NCBI RefSeq assembly: GCF_900102545.1
Contig: NZ_FNBN01000008.1
Coordinates: 128,019-192,018 of the forward strand
Direction: 5' to 3'
Length of the DNA stretch: 64,000 bases
Source: Chitinophaga filiformis
GTDB taxonomy: Bacteria; Bacteroidota; Bacteroidia; Chitinophagales; Chitinophagaceae
Shown piece by piece: positions 8,314-18,900 of the stretch (the stretch's first letter is position 1; each line of letters starts with the position of its first letter). The position numbers were made by a program, and so were the translations under genes. The notes beneath the pieces are model-generated. The model was not told the DNA's origin. It made no database searches and worked only from the letters and a program-made list of their open reading frames with translations.

Positions 8314-9579
8314 TTATTGTCGGCCGAACACAAGGTAAGCTATCACCAGCGTAAATATGATATTGAAGAGCTGTGCAATGATAAACGCCATTGCAGGACG
8401 GCCATTCTCTATTTTAAAGATATCCGTGAATTTGGTCTCCAGTCCTATACAGGTAAACGCTATTGCGAACCAATATGTTTGCAATTCCTTTAAAGGACCC
8501 TTAGTGGCAGTTACTGTATCGGGAGACAGTAAAAAGGAAAACAGGAGGGACGCCAGTACGAAACCCAGTACAAACTTTGGGAAACGCTCCCAGATAGTAC
8601 GCAGGGTTGGCTTTTCATAACCTGCATCCTTACGGGTATAAGACCAATAGAGAGAGATAAAGAAGGCCGCCAGTCCAAGTAATACGTTCTGTGAGAACTT
8701 CACCAGGGTGGCATATTTTAGTGCTTCTTCTCCCAGGATGCTGCCAGCGGCTACCACAGCACCAGAGGTATCGATCGTACCACCCAGCCAGGCGCCGGCC
8801 ACAGCGGGCGACATATGTGCCCAGGTGGCGATATATGGCATGAACAGCATCATGGGAATGGCCACAATAAGCACCAGGGAGATGACATGAGACAATTTCT
8901 TATTATCCCCTTCAATAGCGCCCGCAGTCGCAATGGCAGCAGAAACACCGCAAATGGATACCGCACTGGAGATCATCATACGGAATTCATCGTCCAGTTT
9001 GAACTTGCGGCATACCCAGAAACTGAAATACCATACGGTAAACACCACGGCTACAGATTGCAGAATACCCAATCCGCCGGCTTTCACCAGCACCTGGAAG
9101 AGAACGTTGGTGCCCAGCAGCACCAGGCCTATCTTGATATACAGTTCGGTCTGTATAGCTGGCTTCAGTATAGCAGGTATTCCTATCAGGTTACTGATCA
9201 GCAGTCCTAATATCAGGCTGAATAGTACGACCTCTACCCCAAAATCCGTCAGTGTTTTATTACTGGTGATGAATTGTGCCAATAAGGTAATAAAGACGAT
9301 AAATAACAGGGACACCAATAGTTTTACAAACTCGACCTTTCCTGTAAAAGCTTTCGCAAGCAGCAGACTGCCAAAGACCCACAGGAATAAGATCCCTGTT
9401 TGTTTCCATATGGCCACTCCCCCGAATTGTGCCGTTACAAGGGAGGCATCACTCCAGACGGGTATCTTCGGAAATACTGGTTTGAGACCCAACAATACCA
9501 GTCCAATAGTCAAAAAAGCAATAATAACAGCAATCCAGTCTTCGTGTAACGTTTTCTTAGGCATGATAGTAAGCGACAT
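8314..9579 (-). CDS. YeiH-family putative sulfate exporter
   Basis: A 421-residue inner-membrane protein with about eleven hydrophobic helices. The segments LLISNLIGIPAILKPAIQTE, YIKIGLVLLGTNVLF, ISSAVSICGVSAAIATAGAI and GAWLGGTIDTSGAVVAAGSI follow the UPF0324/YeiH family order (CysZ-independent anion exporters proposed for sulfate). Length is somewhat above the usual 340-360 because of an extended central region. An in-frame ATG at 9564 (MPKKTLHEDW) is an alternative start. The substrate is a family-level suggestion only. Confidence 0.82.
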   Translation of the reverse strand: MSLTIMPKKTLHEDWIAVIIAFLTIGLVLLGLKPVFPKIPVWSDASLVTAQFGGVAIWKQTGILFLWVFGSLLLAKAFTGKVEFVKLLVSLLFIVFITLLAQFITSNKTLTDFGVEVVLFSLILGLLISNLIGIPAILKPAIQTELYIKIGLVLLGTNVLFQVLVKAGGLGILQSVAVVFTVWYFSFWVCRKFKLDDEFRMMISSAVSICGVSAAIATAGAIEGDNKKLSHVISLVLIVAIPMMLFMPYIATWAHMSPAVAGAWLGGTIDTSGAVVAAGSILGEEALKYATLVKFSQNVLLGLAAFFISLYWSYTRKDAGYEKPTLRTIWERFPKFVLGFVLASLLFSFLLSPDTVTATKGPLKELQTYWFAIAFTCIGLETKFTDIFKIENGRPAMAFIIAQLFNIIFTLVIAYLVFGRQ

Positions 9580-9649
9580 TAAATGAATTAAGAGTACCTC
9601 TTGGTGGAAGCGGATTTATTGGTGGTGGCGCCCAAGTTAATAAAAGAAT

Positions 9650-10888
9650 TTATTTATTATAAAAGAAAATGTATCCTATCACGATGGCGGCGATCAATCC
9701 CACTACATCAGCGATCAGGCCACAGGTCAGCGCATATTTTGTCTTTTTGATGTTCACAGAGCCGAAATACACTGCCAATACATAGAATGTTGTCTCCGTT
9801 GAGCCTTGTATAATACTGGCCAGACGTCCGGCAAACGAATCCGGTCCGTGTGTTTTCAGGATGTCAACCATGAGCGCGCGGGCAGCGCCTCCGCTGAGGG
9901 GTTTCATTAAGCCAACGGGGAGCGCAGGCACAAAGTCCGTATTCATGCCCATAGCAGCAAACAGGCTGGCGATGCCATCCAGCACATAGTCCATGCAGCC
10001 TGTATTCCTGAAGGCGCTGATAGCCACCAGCATGGTCACCAGGTAAGGGATGATGGTCACAGATACCTGGAAACCTTCTTTCGCCCCCTCTATAAATACG
10101 TCATATACATTGATCTTTTTGACAACACCCAATGCCAGGAATCCTACGATAATGGCAAAAATGGTGAAGCCCCCTACAAAAGCTGTGTATTGCGCCAGCT
10201 GCTCGGTGCTAAGGTAAGGCATCACATAATACAGCCCCAGCAGCAGCAAACCGAACACAGCGAAGGTCAGTATGATAGGCGCTTTCAGCAGGTTAATACG
10301 CTGGTAGATAGCCACCGCGATCAGACCAGACACAAAGGAGATAATGGTACCGATCAGCGTAGGAATAAATATCTCAGCGGCATTATGGGAACCCGCGGCA
10401 ATACGCAGGGCGATGACAGAGGTCGGGATCAGGGTGATACCAGCAGTGTTCAATACCAGGAACATGATCTGGGCATTGGTAGCCGTATCCGGTTCCGGAT
10501 TCAGTTCCTGTAACTGTTTCATGGCCTTCAGTCCTACAGGAGTGGCGGCATTGTCCAGTCCTAAAGCATTGGCACTGAAGTTCATGAGAATGGAACCCAT
10601 AGCAGGGTGTTTTTTAGGTATTCCCGGGAAAAGCTTGGAAAAGAAGGGGTCTACCGCCCTTGCCAGGATGCCGATCATTCCACCTTTTTCCCCCACTTTC
10701 ATGATCCCCAGCCAGAAGGTCATAATACCTGCCAGCCCCAGCGAGATCTCCGCCCCGGTTTTGGCGCTCTCAAACATGCCATTCATAACAGTGGAGAACA
10801 CGGCAGTATCCTGGAGGAAAATCAGCCTGCAAACGGCCACAACAAAAGAAATCAGGAAGAAGGCCAGCCAGACGTAGTTTAATGCCAT
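9650..10888 (-). CDS. SpmA/SpmB-like nucleoside-recognition (Gate domain) membrane protein
   Basis: A 412-residue membrane protein. Residues about 30-200 match the SpmA half (GAEISLGLAGIMTFWLGIMK, GSILMNFSANALGLDNAATP). Residues about 235-410 match the SpmB half (VFIEGAKEGFQVSVTIIPYL, PVGLMKPLSGGAARALMVDI, GSTETTFYVLAVYFG). Both carry the Gate/nucleoside-recognition domain. In spore formers the two halves are separate spore maturation proteins; here they are fused in a non-sporulating lineage, which is usual for Bacteroidota. A transport role is likely but the solute is unknown. It is separated from the YeiH-like gene by 70 bp with no terminator seen, so cotranscription is possible. Confidence 0.85.
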   Translation of the reverse strand: MALNYVWLAFFLISFVVAVCRLIFLQDTAVFSTVMNGMFESAKTGAEISLGLAGIMTFWLGIMKVGEKGGMIGILARAVDPFFSKLFPGIPKKHPAMGSILMNFSANALGLDNAATPVGLKAMKQLQELNPEPDTATNAQIMFLVLNTAGITLIPTSVIALRIAAGSHNAAEIFIPTLIGTIISFVSGLIAVAIYQRINLLKAPIILTFAVFGLLLLGLYYVMPYLSTEQLAQYTAFVGGFTIFAIIVGFLALGVVKKINVYDVFIEGAKEGFQVSVTIIPYLVTMLVAISAFRNTGCMDYVLDGIASLFAAMGMNTDFVPALPVGLMKPLSGGAARALMVDILKTHGPDSFAGRLASIIQGSTETTFYVLAVYFGSVNIKKTKYALTCGLIADVVGLIAAIVIGYIFFYNK

Positions 10889-11006
10889 ATAGTGTGAAAT
10901 GATTGAAAGCCAAATCTAATGGCAAAAATTTAATATTAAAAACATAAATCTGTGTTATGCCTGAGTGGTCATTCCGTTCTCTTGATATTGATAGCTAAAA
11001 AAGCAT

Positions 11007-11014
11007 TATCTTCG
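11007..11014 (+). promoter_or_regulatory. Putative -7 box for ychF
   Basis: TATCTTCG is one base from TAnnTTTG and sits 16 bp before the ATG, with a T/A-rich leader. A TTG lies upstream but its spacing is off by a few bases from the Bacteroidota norm. Confidence 0.4.
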
Positions 11015-11030
11015 CGCAAATTTTTTAAAA

Positions 11031-12134
11031 ATGGCGTTACAAGTAGGAATTGTTGGATTGCCGAATGTAGGAAAGTCGACATTATTTAACGCGGTAAGCA
11101 ACAGTGCAAAGGCGCAGGCCAGCAACTACCGTTTCTGTACAATTGAACCTAACGTAGGACTTGTAGACGTACCGGATGAAAGGCTGAGAAAGCTGGAAGA
11201 ACTGGTAAAACCAAACCGGGTAGTTCCTACCACCATCGAATTCGTAGACATTGCAGGCCTTGTAAAAGGCGCCAGTAAAGGTGAAGGTCTTGGTAACAAG
11301 TTCCTCGCTAATATCCGTGAAGTGGATGCGATCGTACACGTAATCCGCTGCTTCGAAGATGATAACATCCTCAGGGAAGAAGGTGCGATCAACCCCGTGG
11401 GCGATAAAGAGATCATTGACACCGAGTTACAGCTGAAAGACCTCGAGAGTGTGGAGAAAAAGATCGCACGTACCGAGAAAATGGCAAAGACCGGTGGCGA
11501 TCCAAAAGCTAAAAGAGAGTTCGAAATCCTGAAACAATGCCAGGAGCACCTGGAAAAGGGTAAAAATATCCGTGAGCTGGGATTGAGCAAGGAAGACCGC
11601 GTAGCGATCGCCGACCTGTTCCTGCTGACAGAAAAGCCGGTACTCTATGTAGCCAACGTAGACGAAGCCTCTATGCTGACCGGCAACAAATTCTCCGAGC
11701 AGCTGCAGGCTTCCGTTAAAGCGGAAAACGCAACTGTAGTGGTAATGAACAACAGTATCGAAGCCCAGATCTCTGAAATGGAAGATCCAGCGGATAAAGA
11801 ACTGTTCCTTTCCGAATATAACCTGACCGAACCAGGCCTGAACCGCCTGATCCGTGAAGCATACAACCTCCTGAACCTGATCACCTACTTCACTGCAGGT
11901 GTACAGGAAGTAAGGGCATGGACTATCCACACCGGTTGGAAAGCACCACAGGCTGCGAGTGTGATCCATACCGATTTCGAAAAAGGTTTCATCAAGGCAG
12001 AGGTGATCGCCTATGATGACTATGTAAAATTCGGCTCTGAAACCGCAGCCCGCGATAATGGCCGCTTGCGCATAGAAGGTAAAGAATACATCGTGAACGA
12101 TGGTGATGTAATGCACTTCCGTTTCAATGTATAA
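11031..12134 (+). CDS. ychF: Redox-regulated ATPase YchF
   Basis: A 367-residue cytosolic Obg-related P-loop protein of standard length. The N-terminal G1 motif is GLPNVGKSTLFNAV (from residue 8). The switch region FVDIAGLVKGASKGEGLGNK and the G4 variant NVDE in place of NKxD are hallmarks of YchF, which prefers ATP over GTP. A central helical hairpin (about 130-200) and a C-terminal TGS domain (about 280-367, ending DGDVMHFRFNV) complete the family architecture. YchF associates with ribosomes and modulates oxidative-stress responses and translation start-site choice. It is a single gene, bounded by an upstream -7-like box and a downstream intrinsic terminator. Confidence 0.97.
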   Translation: MALQVGIVGLPNVGKSTLFNAVSNSAKAQASNYRFCTIEPNVGLVDVPDERLRKLEELVKPNRVVPTTIEFVDIAGLVKGASKGEGLGNKFLANIREVDAIVHVIRCFEDDNILREEGAINPVGDKEIIDTELQLKDLESVEKKIARTEKMAKTGGDPKAKREFEILKQCQEHLEKGKNIRELGLSKEDRVAIADLFLLTEKPVLYVANVDEASMLTGNKFSEQLQASVKAENATVVVMNNSIEAQISEMEDPADKELFLSEYNLTEPGLNRLIREAYNLLNLITYFTAGVQEVRAWTIHTGWKAPQAASVIHTDFEKGFIKAEVIAYDDYVKFGSETAARDNGRLRIEGKEYIVNDGDVMHFRFNV

Positions 12135-12176
12135 AGATACTCAGGGTTTATCCGCTGAGGGGTACAACAAATCTAA

Positions 12177-12212
12177 GACGCCCTGGGGACGGCCCCGGGG
12201 CGTCGCTATTTT
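12177..12212 (+). terminator. Intrinsic terminator after ychF
   Basis: GACGCCCTGGGG (12177-12188) pairs with CCCCGGGGCGTC (12193-12204), with one G-T pair and a four-base ACGG loop, followed by GCTATTTTA. The T tract is short but the stem is very strong. Confidence 0.7.
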
Positions 12213-12304
12213 AGGGGTACATGAAACAAGGCTCGAGGCCTGTTCTCACGCACATTAAATTGAAAGACTATTTAAAATAAGCGAAATATTCAAGCGTCAT
12301 TTTG

Positions 12305-12328
12305 AAAAAGGGGATTAATCCCCTTTTT
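12305..12328 (+). terminator. Second intrinsic terminator upstream of the Ter operon
   Basis: AAAAAGGGGA (12305-12314), loop TTAA, TCCCCTTTTT (12319-12328): a perfect 10-bp stem with A-tract and T-tract on both sides, so it can work in both directions. It insulates the following operon from ychF read-through. Confidence 0.75.
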
Positions 12329-12347
12329 GCCTTTCTGCGATTGTCGT

Positions 12348-12373
12348 GTTGGAAATTAGTTCTAATTTTCAAC
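12348..12373. promoter_or_regulatory. Imperfect palindrome upstream of the Ter operon, operator-like
   Basis: GTTGGAAATTAG and CTAATTTTCAAC form an 11/12 inverted repeat around TT, 126 bp before the first gene of the operon. Its AT-rich dyad and location suggest a regulator site. A smaller perfect dyad, CTGGTG-CAT-CACCAG, follows at 12435-12449. The rest of the 364-bp gap (12135-12498) holds the two terminators and no gene; I see no convincing TAnnTTTG box. Confidence 0.4.
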
Positions 12374-12498
12374 TGTTATTACAAACTCCAATAGTAACTA
12401 TCCATAATTATTTCCAGATAGTGTATTTCTGGCACTGGTGCATCACCAGGGCGGCTGGAATACTATTGTTAAGACACTTAGCTTTTAATCCCTGAAAT

Positions 12499-13917
12499 AT
12501 GACTATAAATTCCCGATTTATGTATGGCCTCCTGATATTAATAGGTATCGGAGGATGTAATAAAAAAACACCCTTTGACCCCTATGGCCCCGGCCTGGCC
12601 GAGAGACTCAATGCCTATAATAATGTTCAGCCGAATGTTAAAAAAGATACGCCTGCATTATTTATCGACTTCTCAGCAGGTATTAACAACGCGTTCAGTA
12701 CGTCTACTGTAAAAAGCTTACTATCAGAATGTTTTAATACAGTACTGACTGATCAATTCGAGGTATACAAACTGGGATCTAATGAGGTCACTCCATTACC
12801 TGTGACGAATACAACACAGCTGGGACAGGAAATAAGCAACCAGGGGAATTACAAGGATATCTGGGCGCCTATCCAGCAGGCGGTAAATAAAATTACAGCT
12901 GCCGATAATGATGCACTTCTGATTACAGACTTCGAAGAATGGAACAACAAGACGGAAGTCACCAGTACAGCCTATCTGAAACTACCTTTCTCAAAATGGC
13001 TCGCCAGGGGCAACTCAATCCATTTCTTTATAGTAGACTATAAAGAAGGGAATGTAGACAAGCATATTTACTTTACCATCTTCAACAGCGCCAGTAATTT
13101 ACTGTCTAAACTCGCGCCCAAACTAGCCCCCTATAGTACAAGGTTTGATTTATCTACGAGTACCTATCGCTTATCGACAAATTATACTGATCCTAAAGCC
13201 GGCGGTATTTACAATGATAAGAATGCTTTAGATCTGAAACCGGATCAATATCTCAAAAGTGAAAATTACGAATATTATCCATTAGGACTGGATTGGAAAA
13301 ACATAGCAGAGATACATAAGGAAGAAGAAGTAAATGACATCTTCCGCAATCTCTTCATTGACTTGAGTAATCAGGATAGCTATTCTTACAAAGCATTTGA
13401 AGTCCAGACATTCAACGCAACGGAAGATTTCGAAAACTTCGCAAAAGCAGATTTTGCGCTGCATCACCCTCCTGCAATGACCAAGGGAAAAAACGGAGAA
13501 AACAAAATCTCCGATGAGGAAAAGGATCCATTAACCCTGGACTGTTATAACGAGGACGGTATAATAAAAGATGCCTGTACATACCACGCGCAGACATTAA
13601 AACCGCTCTCCAATTACTTCCGCCTCAATCAGTCCTTGTTTGATAATACCTGTAAAAGTGATAGTAAGCATGTGGAATTAGGTGTTAGCTTCGACCCGAA
13701 GTTTATGCCTGCAGATGATACATTATTGAAGATAAATATCGTGTTGACTGCCGCGACCCCTAATGTCGATAGCCCCAAGCTGGAGAAATTCAAATGGATA
13801 AATGCAAAAGGAACTCCCAATACCGCATTGTATGAATCAGTTAAAAATACCTTGCTGGAGCTCAAGCCAGAAAACAAAATCATCTACACCTACTATATGA
13901 AAACAAATCAAAATTAA
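12499..13917 (+). CDS. vWA-like lipoprotein, first gene of the Ter/tubulin/ASKHA operon
   Basis: A 472-residue predicted lipoprotein: a hydrophobic N-terminus ends in the lipobox IGGC with Cys20 as the lipidation site (in-frame Met8 is an alternative start). Residues about 50-230 have the pattern of a von Willebrand A fold: TPALFIDFSAGINNAF gives a MIDAS-like D57-x-S59-x-G61 (third Ser replaced by Gly), and DALLITDFEEW supplies the later acidic residue D144. HFFIVDYKEG follows as a core strand. The C-terminal half is not recognised. vWA proteins recur in tellurium-resistance (Ter) gene neighbourhoods, so this is probably the envelope-anchored vWA partner of the system. It is followed 8 bp later by the next gene. 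The fold call is by eye and moderate. Confidence 0.65.
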   Translation: MTINSRFMYGLLILIGIGGCNKKTPFDPYGPGLAERLNAYNNVQPNVKKDTPALFIDFSAGINNAFSTSTVKSLLSECFNTVLTDQFEVYKLGSNEVTPLPVTNTTQLGQEISNQGNYKDIWAPIQQAVNKITAADNDALLITDFEEWNNKTEVTSTAYLKLPFSKWLARGNSIHFFIVDYKEGNVDKHIYFTIFNSASNLLSKLAPKLAPYSTRFDLSTSTYRLSTNYTDPKAGGIYNDKNALDLKPDQYLKSENYEYYPLGLDWKNIAEIHKEEEVNDIFRNLFIDLSNQDSYSYKAFEVQTFNATEDFENFAKADFALHHPPAMTKGKNGENKISDEEKDPLTLDCYNEDGIIKDACTYHAQTLKPLSNYFRLNQSLFDNTCKSDSKHVELGVSFDPKFMPADDTLLKINIVLTAATPNVDSPKLEKFKWINAKGTPNTALYESVKNTLLELKPENKIIYTYYMKTNQN

Positions 13918-13925
13918 CTATTACC

Positions 13926-14264
13926 ATGGAATCAATTACTGCTTACACCGTATCCGTCATCATTACCCTGATCTGTCTGTTCATCGCTGCTGTCATTGCT
14001 AACCTCATCAAATTCGAGGGTGGCAGCAAACCCAGAGATCCCAGGATCAGAAAAGTATACTTTTGGGTATTCTGTCTGATCAATCCCATACTCATTTTCC
14101 TGCTTGGATTTTTCGTCTTCATGCCTGATGGGAACAGGAGAGTAATAGGCAATTATATGATGGCATTAAGCATTGGCACTGTATTGGGTTTCTTCTTATA
14201 CATCCTGTTGGGCTTTATTCTTAGCCGCATTTTCACAAATGGTAAGTTAGGTCACTGGTTTTAA
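13926..14264 (+). CDS. Small inner-membrane protein of the Ter operon
   Basis: A 112-residue protein with three clear hydrophobic helices at about residues 8-26, 40-63 and 78-103, joined by the basic segment FEGGSKPRDPRIRKVYF and the short loop MPDGNRRVIGN. I recognise no family. It lies 8 bp after the lipoprotein and 12 bp before the tubulin-like gene, with no room for its own promoter. It may be a membrane adaptor for the cytosolic NTPases encoded next. Confidence 0.7.
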   Translation: MESITAYTVSVIITLICLFIAAVIANLIKFEGGSKPRDPRIRKVYFWVFCLINPILIFLLGFFVFMPDGNRRVIGNYMMALSIGTVLGFFLYILLGFILSRIFTNGKLGHWF

Positions 14265-14276
14265 TCTGATACTATC

Positions 14277-15905
14277 ATGGATAAATTATTTGTTATCGCC
14301 GTTGGCGGTACGGGCATGCGCTGCCTGGAAGCCTTCACTCATCTCAGTGCAATAGGCATGTTCGACAGCAGGGAAATTGAGATCCTGACACTCGATACAG
14401 ATCAGGCCAATGGCAATAAAGGCCGCGTGGAAAAGCTGATCCAGCTATACAACCGGATTAAAGCCGGAGGTACGCCCAATGCAAATACCTTCTTCTCTTC
14501 GAAACTAAACCTCTATAGGTTTTACACTAACTACTCCGGCCAGGGCAGGGAAAACTATAAAAATATTACCAGGTTGAATTCGGGTACCCCTGAACAACAA
14601 AGAGCGAATAAGCTGATCTCTGACCTGTTTTTAGATAATGAGTCGGTGCAGGAATTCGATCTGTCTCACGGCTACCGGGCGCAAACTCACCTGGGATCCA
14701 TGCTTATGTATCATGGCATGATTGAAGCCGCGAGAAATATTGTAAGAGGCACAGATATCAAAGTACAGGAGCGGGAACTGGATGAATTTGTTACAAAACT
14801 GGAACTCGCCGGACAGGATGCAAGAGTCTTTATTTTCGGCTCCATCTTTGGGGGTACCGGTGCGTCTTCTATTCCTATTATTCCAAAGGCCTTGCAGGAT
14901 TTTATTAAAATCAGGTCAAAGGGCGCTTCCAGCATAGACTTTTCCAAGGCTAAATTCGGCTCAACGCTTCTCACTGAATATTTTACTTTCAAAAAACCTA
15001 ACGATAAACAGAAAGCCAGCAAAGAAAACAGCATCATTGCAGATGCCTCTTATTTCCCATTGAATAGTCAGGCTGCTCTGCAGTTTTATCAAAGCGACCC
15101 GACAGTACAACTATGTTATAAAATGCTGTATCATATTGGTTGGCCGGTGGAAAGTAAACCTGTGGATAATGCAACGGACACTAACCAGACTATTACCGGT
15201 GGCGCTACACAAGAAAATGCCGCTCATATTACAGAACTACTGGCTGCCTGTGCTGCGTACGATTTCTTTACCAGAACCAGCGGACTGGATGTAGATAAAA
15301 CTGAGTACGTATATAAGGCTGTAGACTTTAGTAATGGCGCCTTTAGTTTCTCTATTCATGACTTTGTAGGCAATGCTAACAAAGCGGGAGAAAGATTTGC
15401 TAATAAAATCGGTGCCTTGTTTTCTCTTGCGCATATTTCACTCACCGTAAATAATGCAGCGAATGGTGATGCCGGTATCAAAGGGTTCATCACCAGGTGC
15501 CAGGAACAAAAGATAACTCAATACAACACTATCACCGATGCCGAATGTGACGAAATCAATGACTACTTCAAAGCATTCGCCTATACGTTTGAAAACACGC
15601 GATTTACACCAGGCTGGCTTTACCAGGTAAGGAGCACTGTAGCCCCGGGTACCTTCATCTTCGATAGCAAGGCATTCCCTGACAACCTTTCAGAACTCAA
15701 AAAACTGGATGTGGGGACCATCTTCCTGGATGAAAAGAATCACTGGCCCAAAGGCGGAATACTCGCTAACAGATATGACTCTTTTATTAAAAAACTGATC
15801 AATCTGGGACCGGAAGAAGATCAACAGGTCAATACCACAAAGGAGAAATTCCTGGCGCATATCTATAACGCAATTACTCATTCACAGGGTTTCCATTTAA
15901 TCTGA
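14277..15905 (+). CDS. Tubulin/FtsZ-superfamily-like GTPase
   Basis: A 542-residue soluble protein with tubulin-fold nucleotide motifs. The N-terminus KLFVIAVGGTGMRCLEAFTH (residues 3-22) corresponds to the first glycine loop. EILTLDTDQANG (about 37-48) resembles the NTDxQ loop. FIFGSIFGGTGASSIPII (about 183-200) matches the tubulin signature [AG]GGTG[AS]. It is longer than FtsZ and lacks any C-terminal FtsZ tail; I could not find an obvious T7 catalytic loop. This fits the divergent tubulin-like proteins (Tubulin_2-type) of bacterial multi-gene clusters rather than the division protein. It presumably binds GTP and may polymerise. The next gene, 7 bp downstream, encodes an actin/Hsp70-fold ATPase. 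Confidence 0.72.
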   Translation: MDKLFVIAVGGTGMRCLEAFTHLSAIGMFDSREIEILTLDTDQANGNKGRVEKLIQLYNRIKAGGTPNANTFFSSKLNLYRFYTNYSGQGRENYKNITRLNSGTPEQQRANKLISDLFLDNESVQEFDLSHGYRAQTHLGSMLMYHGMIEAARNIVRGTDIKVQERELDEFVTKLELAGQDARVFIFGSIFGGTGASSIPIIPKALQDFIKIRSKGASSIDFSKAKFGSTLLTEYFTFKKPNDKQKASKENSIIADASYFPLNSQAALQFYQSDPTVQLCYKMLYHIGWPVESKPVDNATDTNQTITGGATQENAAHITELLAACAAYDFFTRTSGLDVDKTEYVYKAVDFSNGAFSFSIHDFVGNANKAGERFANKIGALFSLAHISLTVNNAANGDAGIKGFITRCQEQKITQYNTITDAECDEINDYFKAFAYTFENTRFTPGWLYQVRSTVAPGTFIFDSKAFPDNLSELKKLDVGTIFLDEKNHWPKGGILANRYDSFIKKLINLGPEEDQQVNTTKEKFLAHIYNAITHSQGFHLI

Positions 15906-15912
15906 AATTACA

Positions 15913-18900
15913 ATGAGCAATAAAATAAAGGCCTTAACTATTAAGGTACACCCTAAAACAGAATTGCAGGGCGTTCAATTTGCCTGGGACAGAATCCCTC
16001 AGCTGGAAGTCTTTACCAGGAATATTATCATTCCTGAAATAGCGGTAGAACAGGATGGTGCTGCCGCTGTAAACATTGGTACCCTTGTATCTGGTATCCC
16101 AACCGTATTTGCCAGAGCTGCGCTGTTCGAAAGTGCATTGAACAATATCATTGACAAAGATGCCGATGCTTCAGGGCTCATGCTTTTTTATAAATCACTG
16201 GTCAGCGAATGGAAAGGATTTATCAGTTGTATCGCGCTAAACTATAAAGATATTGAGGTGAATAGGGTACCACTGGTTTATTCAGATGGAAAAAAACTGA
16301 GTGATACGGAGAATATTTATGAACCCACCGGCGCCTTCGGTAATGCATTGTTTGAAAGACAACCACTCTGGTGTGATCAATCGCTGGCCGACAATGCAGA
16401 GAAAGTTCCTTTTATAGATGTGATCTCTTTCAAAGGAAATGTTGTGGGTGGTACGTCTCCTGATTGTTTTCTGTTTACCTCTGTCTCTTATAATATTAAA
16501 GGAAAGTATCCTTTTATTAATATTCAAAGTGGCCGCTTTGTCGATCCTTTAAAATCAGACCTGCGACCAGAGGAGCTTAAAATAATATATGGATATGCCA
16601 GGCACATGCTGGAGAATATCCAGCAATTCAAACAACACTTCAGTAATCTGCCCGCTGATCTAAGGCCCTCTTACGAAAACATTAGCGCCTGCCTGCAGGA
16701 TTGGATAAAGGATATGGTGAAATACCAGGAGCAAAGAAACTTTGCCAGAATGGATAACCCAAATCCTCCGGAGGTTGGATCGCTGTTTACACTTCCTTTC
16801 AGTAAGCTGTTCAATTATTCTACCCTATTATACGGATCCGAAGGCATCATCACACAGGGCGCCAGTTCAGAATTCAGTATCCCATTTGATCCCAAAGACC
16901 TTTTGCTGACTGATGCTACCGAAATTGCCCAGATTGACTTCGGTAAAGAAGGCGCAGCAACGAAGCATTTCTTAGCCAATAAACCTATATTGTTATTGGC
17001 TGCTGAAACCAAGGGGCAACCCAATAATTACGCTTACTTCGCTTTACCACTGACGCCGCTGGCCTTGAATGTCTTTGGAGCGAACCTGGATGCATTGACA
17101 GGGCTTTCCCCCGCTTCCAATGTGAAATCACGTATTACTGCACTGTATGATCCTAATGACAAGGATGGAGAGAAATTAATTGTCCACCTGAAACTCTTTA
17201 CAGATACGGGGAATGAAATCATTAAACAGGTCGTATATAAGGTAACCCAGGAGTCTATCATGGGCAAGGATATCCTGCTATGGCCCAACTACATTTCGAA
17301 ACAATGGAACAGGTATTTCCTATATTCTGAGATACCACACAATGATGCGAAATTTCAGGCCACACCCTTTATCGGAAATGTAAATGACGACTTCTTTCGC
17401 ATTGCCCTGGATGAAAAGGGGATACCATTGTACCTGGCAGAAAAGGGACGGGCATTGTCCGTGCCAGGTATAAAAGTGCAGTTGCATGTAGCCTCAAATA
17501 ACGCGGTGGCTGACAACAAGTATAAGTATGAAATCTACGAAAGCAATCAGCCGTTTAAGGGCATCAGATTCTCGCATGCCGGGGTGGATTGTGGTTTTGG
17601 CATTATACGGTACAAGTCTTTTGGCGATGATCCTGCCTTCCCCTGGAATATGCTGAACACGACCAAGGCACTGTCTCCTGCATTCCTGGGCGTTGATTTT
17701 GGAAGTACAAACTCCTCCATTGCCTACTACTCCGATAGCGACAAAATGATCCGGGAAGACCTGAAACTGACTAACAAACGGATATCATTGCTATCCACCG
17801 ATCTGAAAAATAATGACGAACGCCCGGCAGTGGAAGATGAAATATTCTTCTTTCAGAATGATGAAATACTTTCCAATTCAATAAAGTCTGTACTCACCAT
17901 TCACGATCCCAGGAGGATTGTCAATGAGAAAAACAGCCAGTCTGATTTCCTCCTGGCACAAGCCGTCAAAGGTGGATTCCCCTGTTTTGAAAAGAATCTT
18001 CCCATCGATAGTGCATTGGACAACCGGTATTTCCTCACTTATAACCGGGTAGGGAAAGCGGAGCTGGTGTACAACATGAAATGGTCTTCACAACGGATTG
18101 ATAAGAGCTATAAGACGGCGTACCTGAGCACATTGATGCTACATGTATATGCACAGCTCTTCGTAGAAAACCATGAGCCGCATACCTTAAAATGGTCTTA
18201 TCCTTCCTCCATGGGAAAAGATCTGTTAGGTGAATACCGGGCTATCTGGGATTCTCTGGTAGATATAAGTCCTATCAACAATGGCGTAGCCCTGAAAACG
18301 TATCCGCCTTCTGATCTGTCTGATATCGGCGATGTACAGGGGGGTACATGGAGTCTGGACAGTGATGCCGGTTCCGGCTGGGGAGCTGCTGAAGAGAATG
18401 GCTGGGGCACTGAAGTAGATACCAAGAAAAAGGAGGTTGTGGAGATTCCTTTTGATACAGCACCTATCCGTTTTGACTTCAAGCTATTAGGGAACAAGGA
18501 ATCCCTGTCAGAAGCATGTGCGGTGGCGAATTATCTCGTCAGACCCAATGGCGGCTATTCCCTGAACCCGGGAGAATTGGTCCTCTGCTTTGATATAGGG
18601 GGAAGTACGACCGATATCACAGCTCTTTGCCAGATGTCTGGCGGGAAGGCGATGATCAAACAGAACTCTATCCGCTTTGCTGCGGAGCGAATGGCCCAGG
18701 CTACCCGTTATTCTCCCAACTTCAGAACAGTGTTGCTGAAAATGTGTGAAAGGAAAGGGATTTCCATACAAGGACTAAATAAGGGAGAGAATAAATTTTC
18801 TGAAAATACCGCGCCCTATTATTTCGAACAGGTATTGGACCGGTTGGAGCATACAGACTTCAATACCTTTTACCTGCTCATTGCTGCTGAATGTAAGGAG

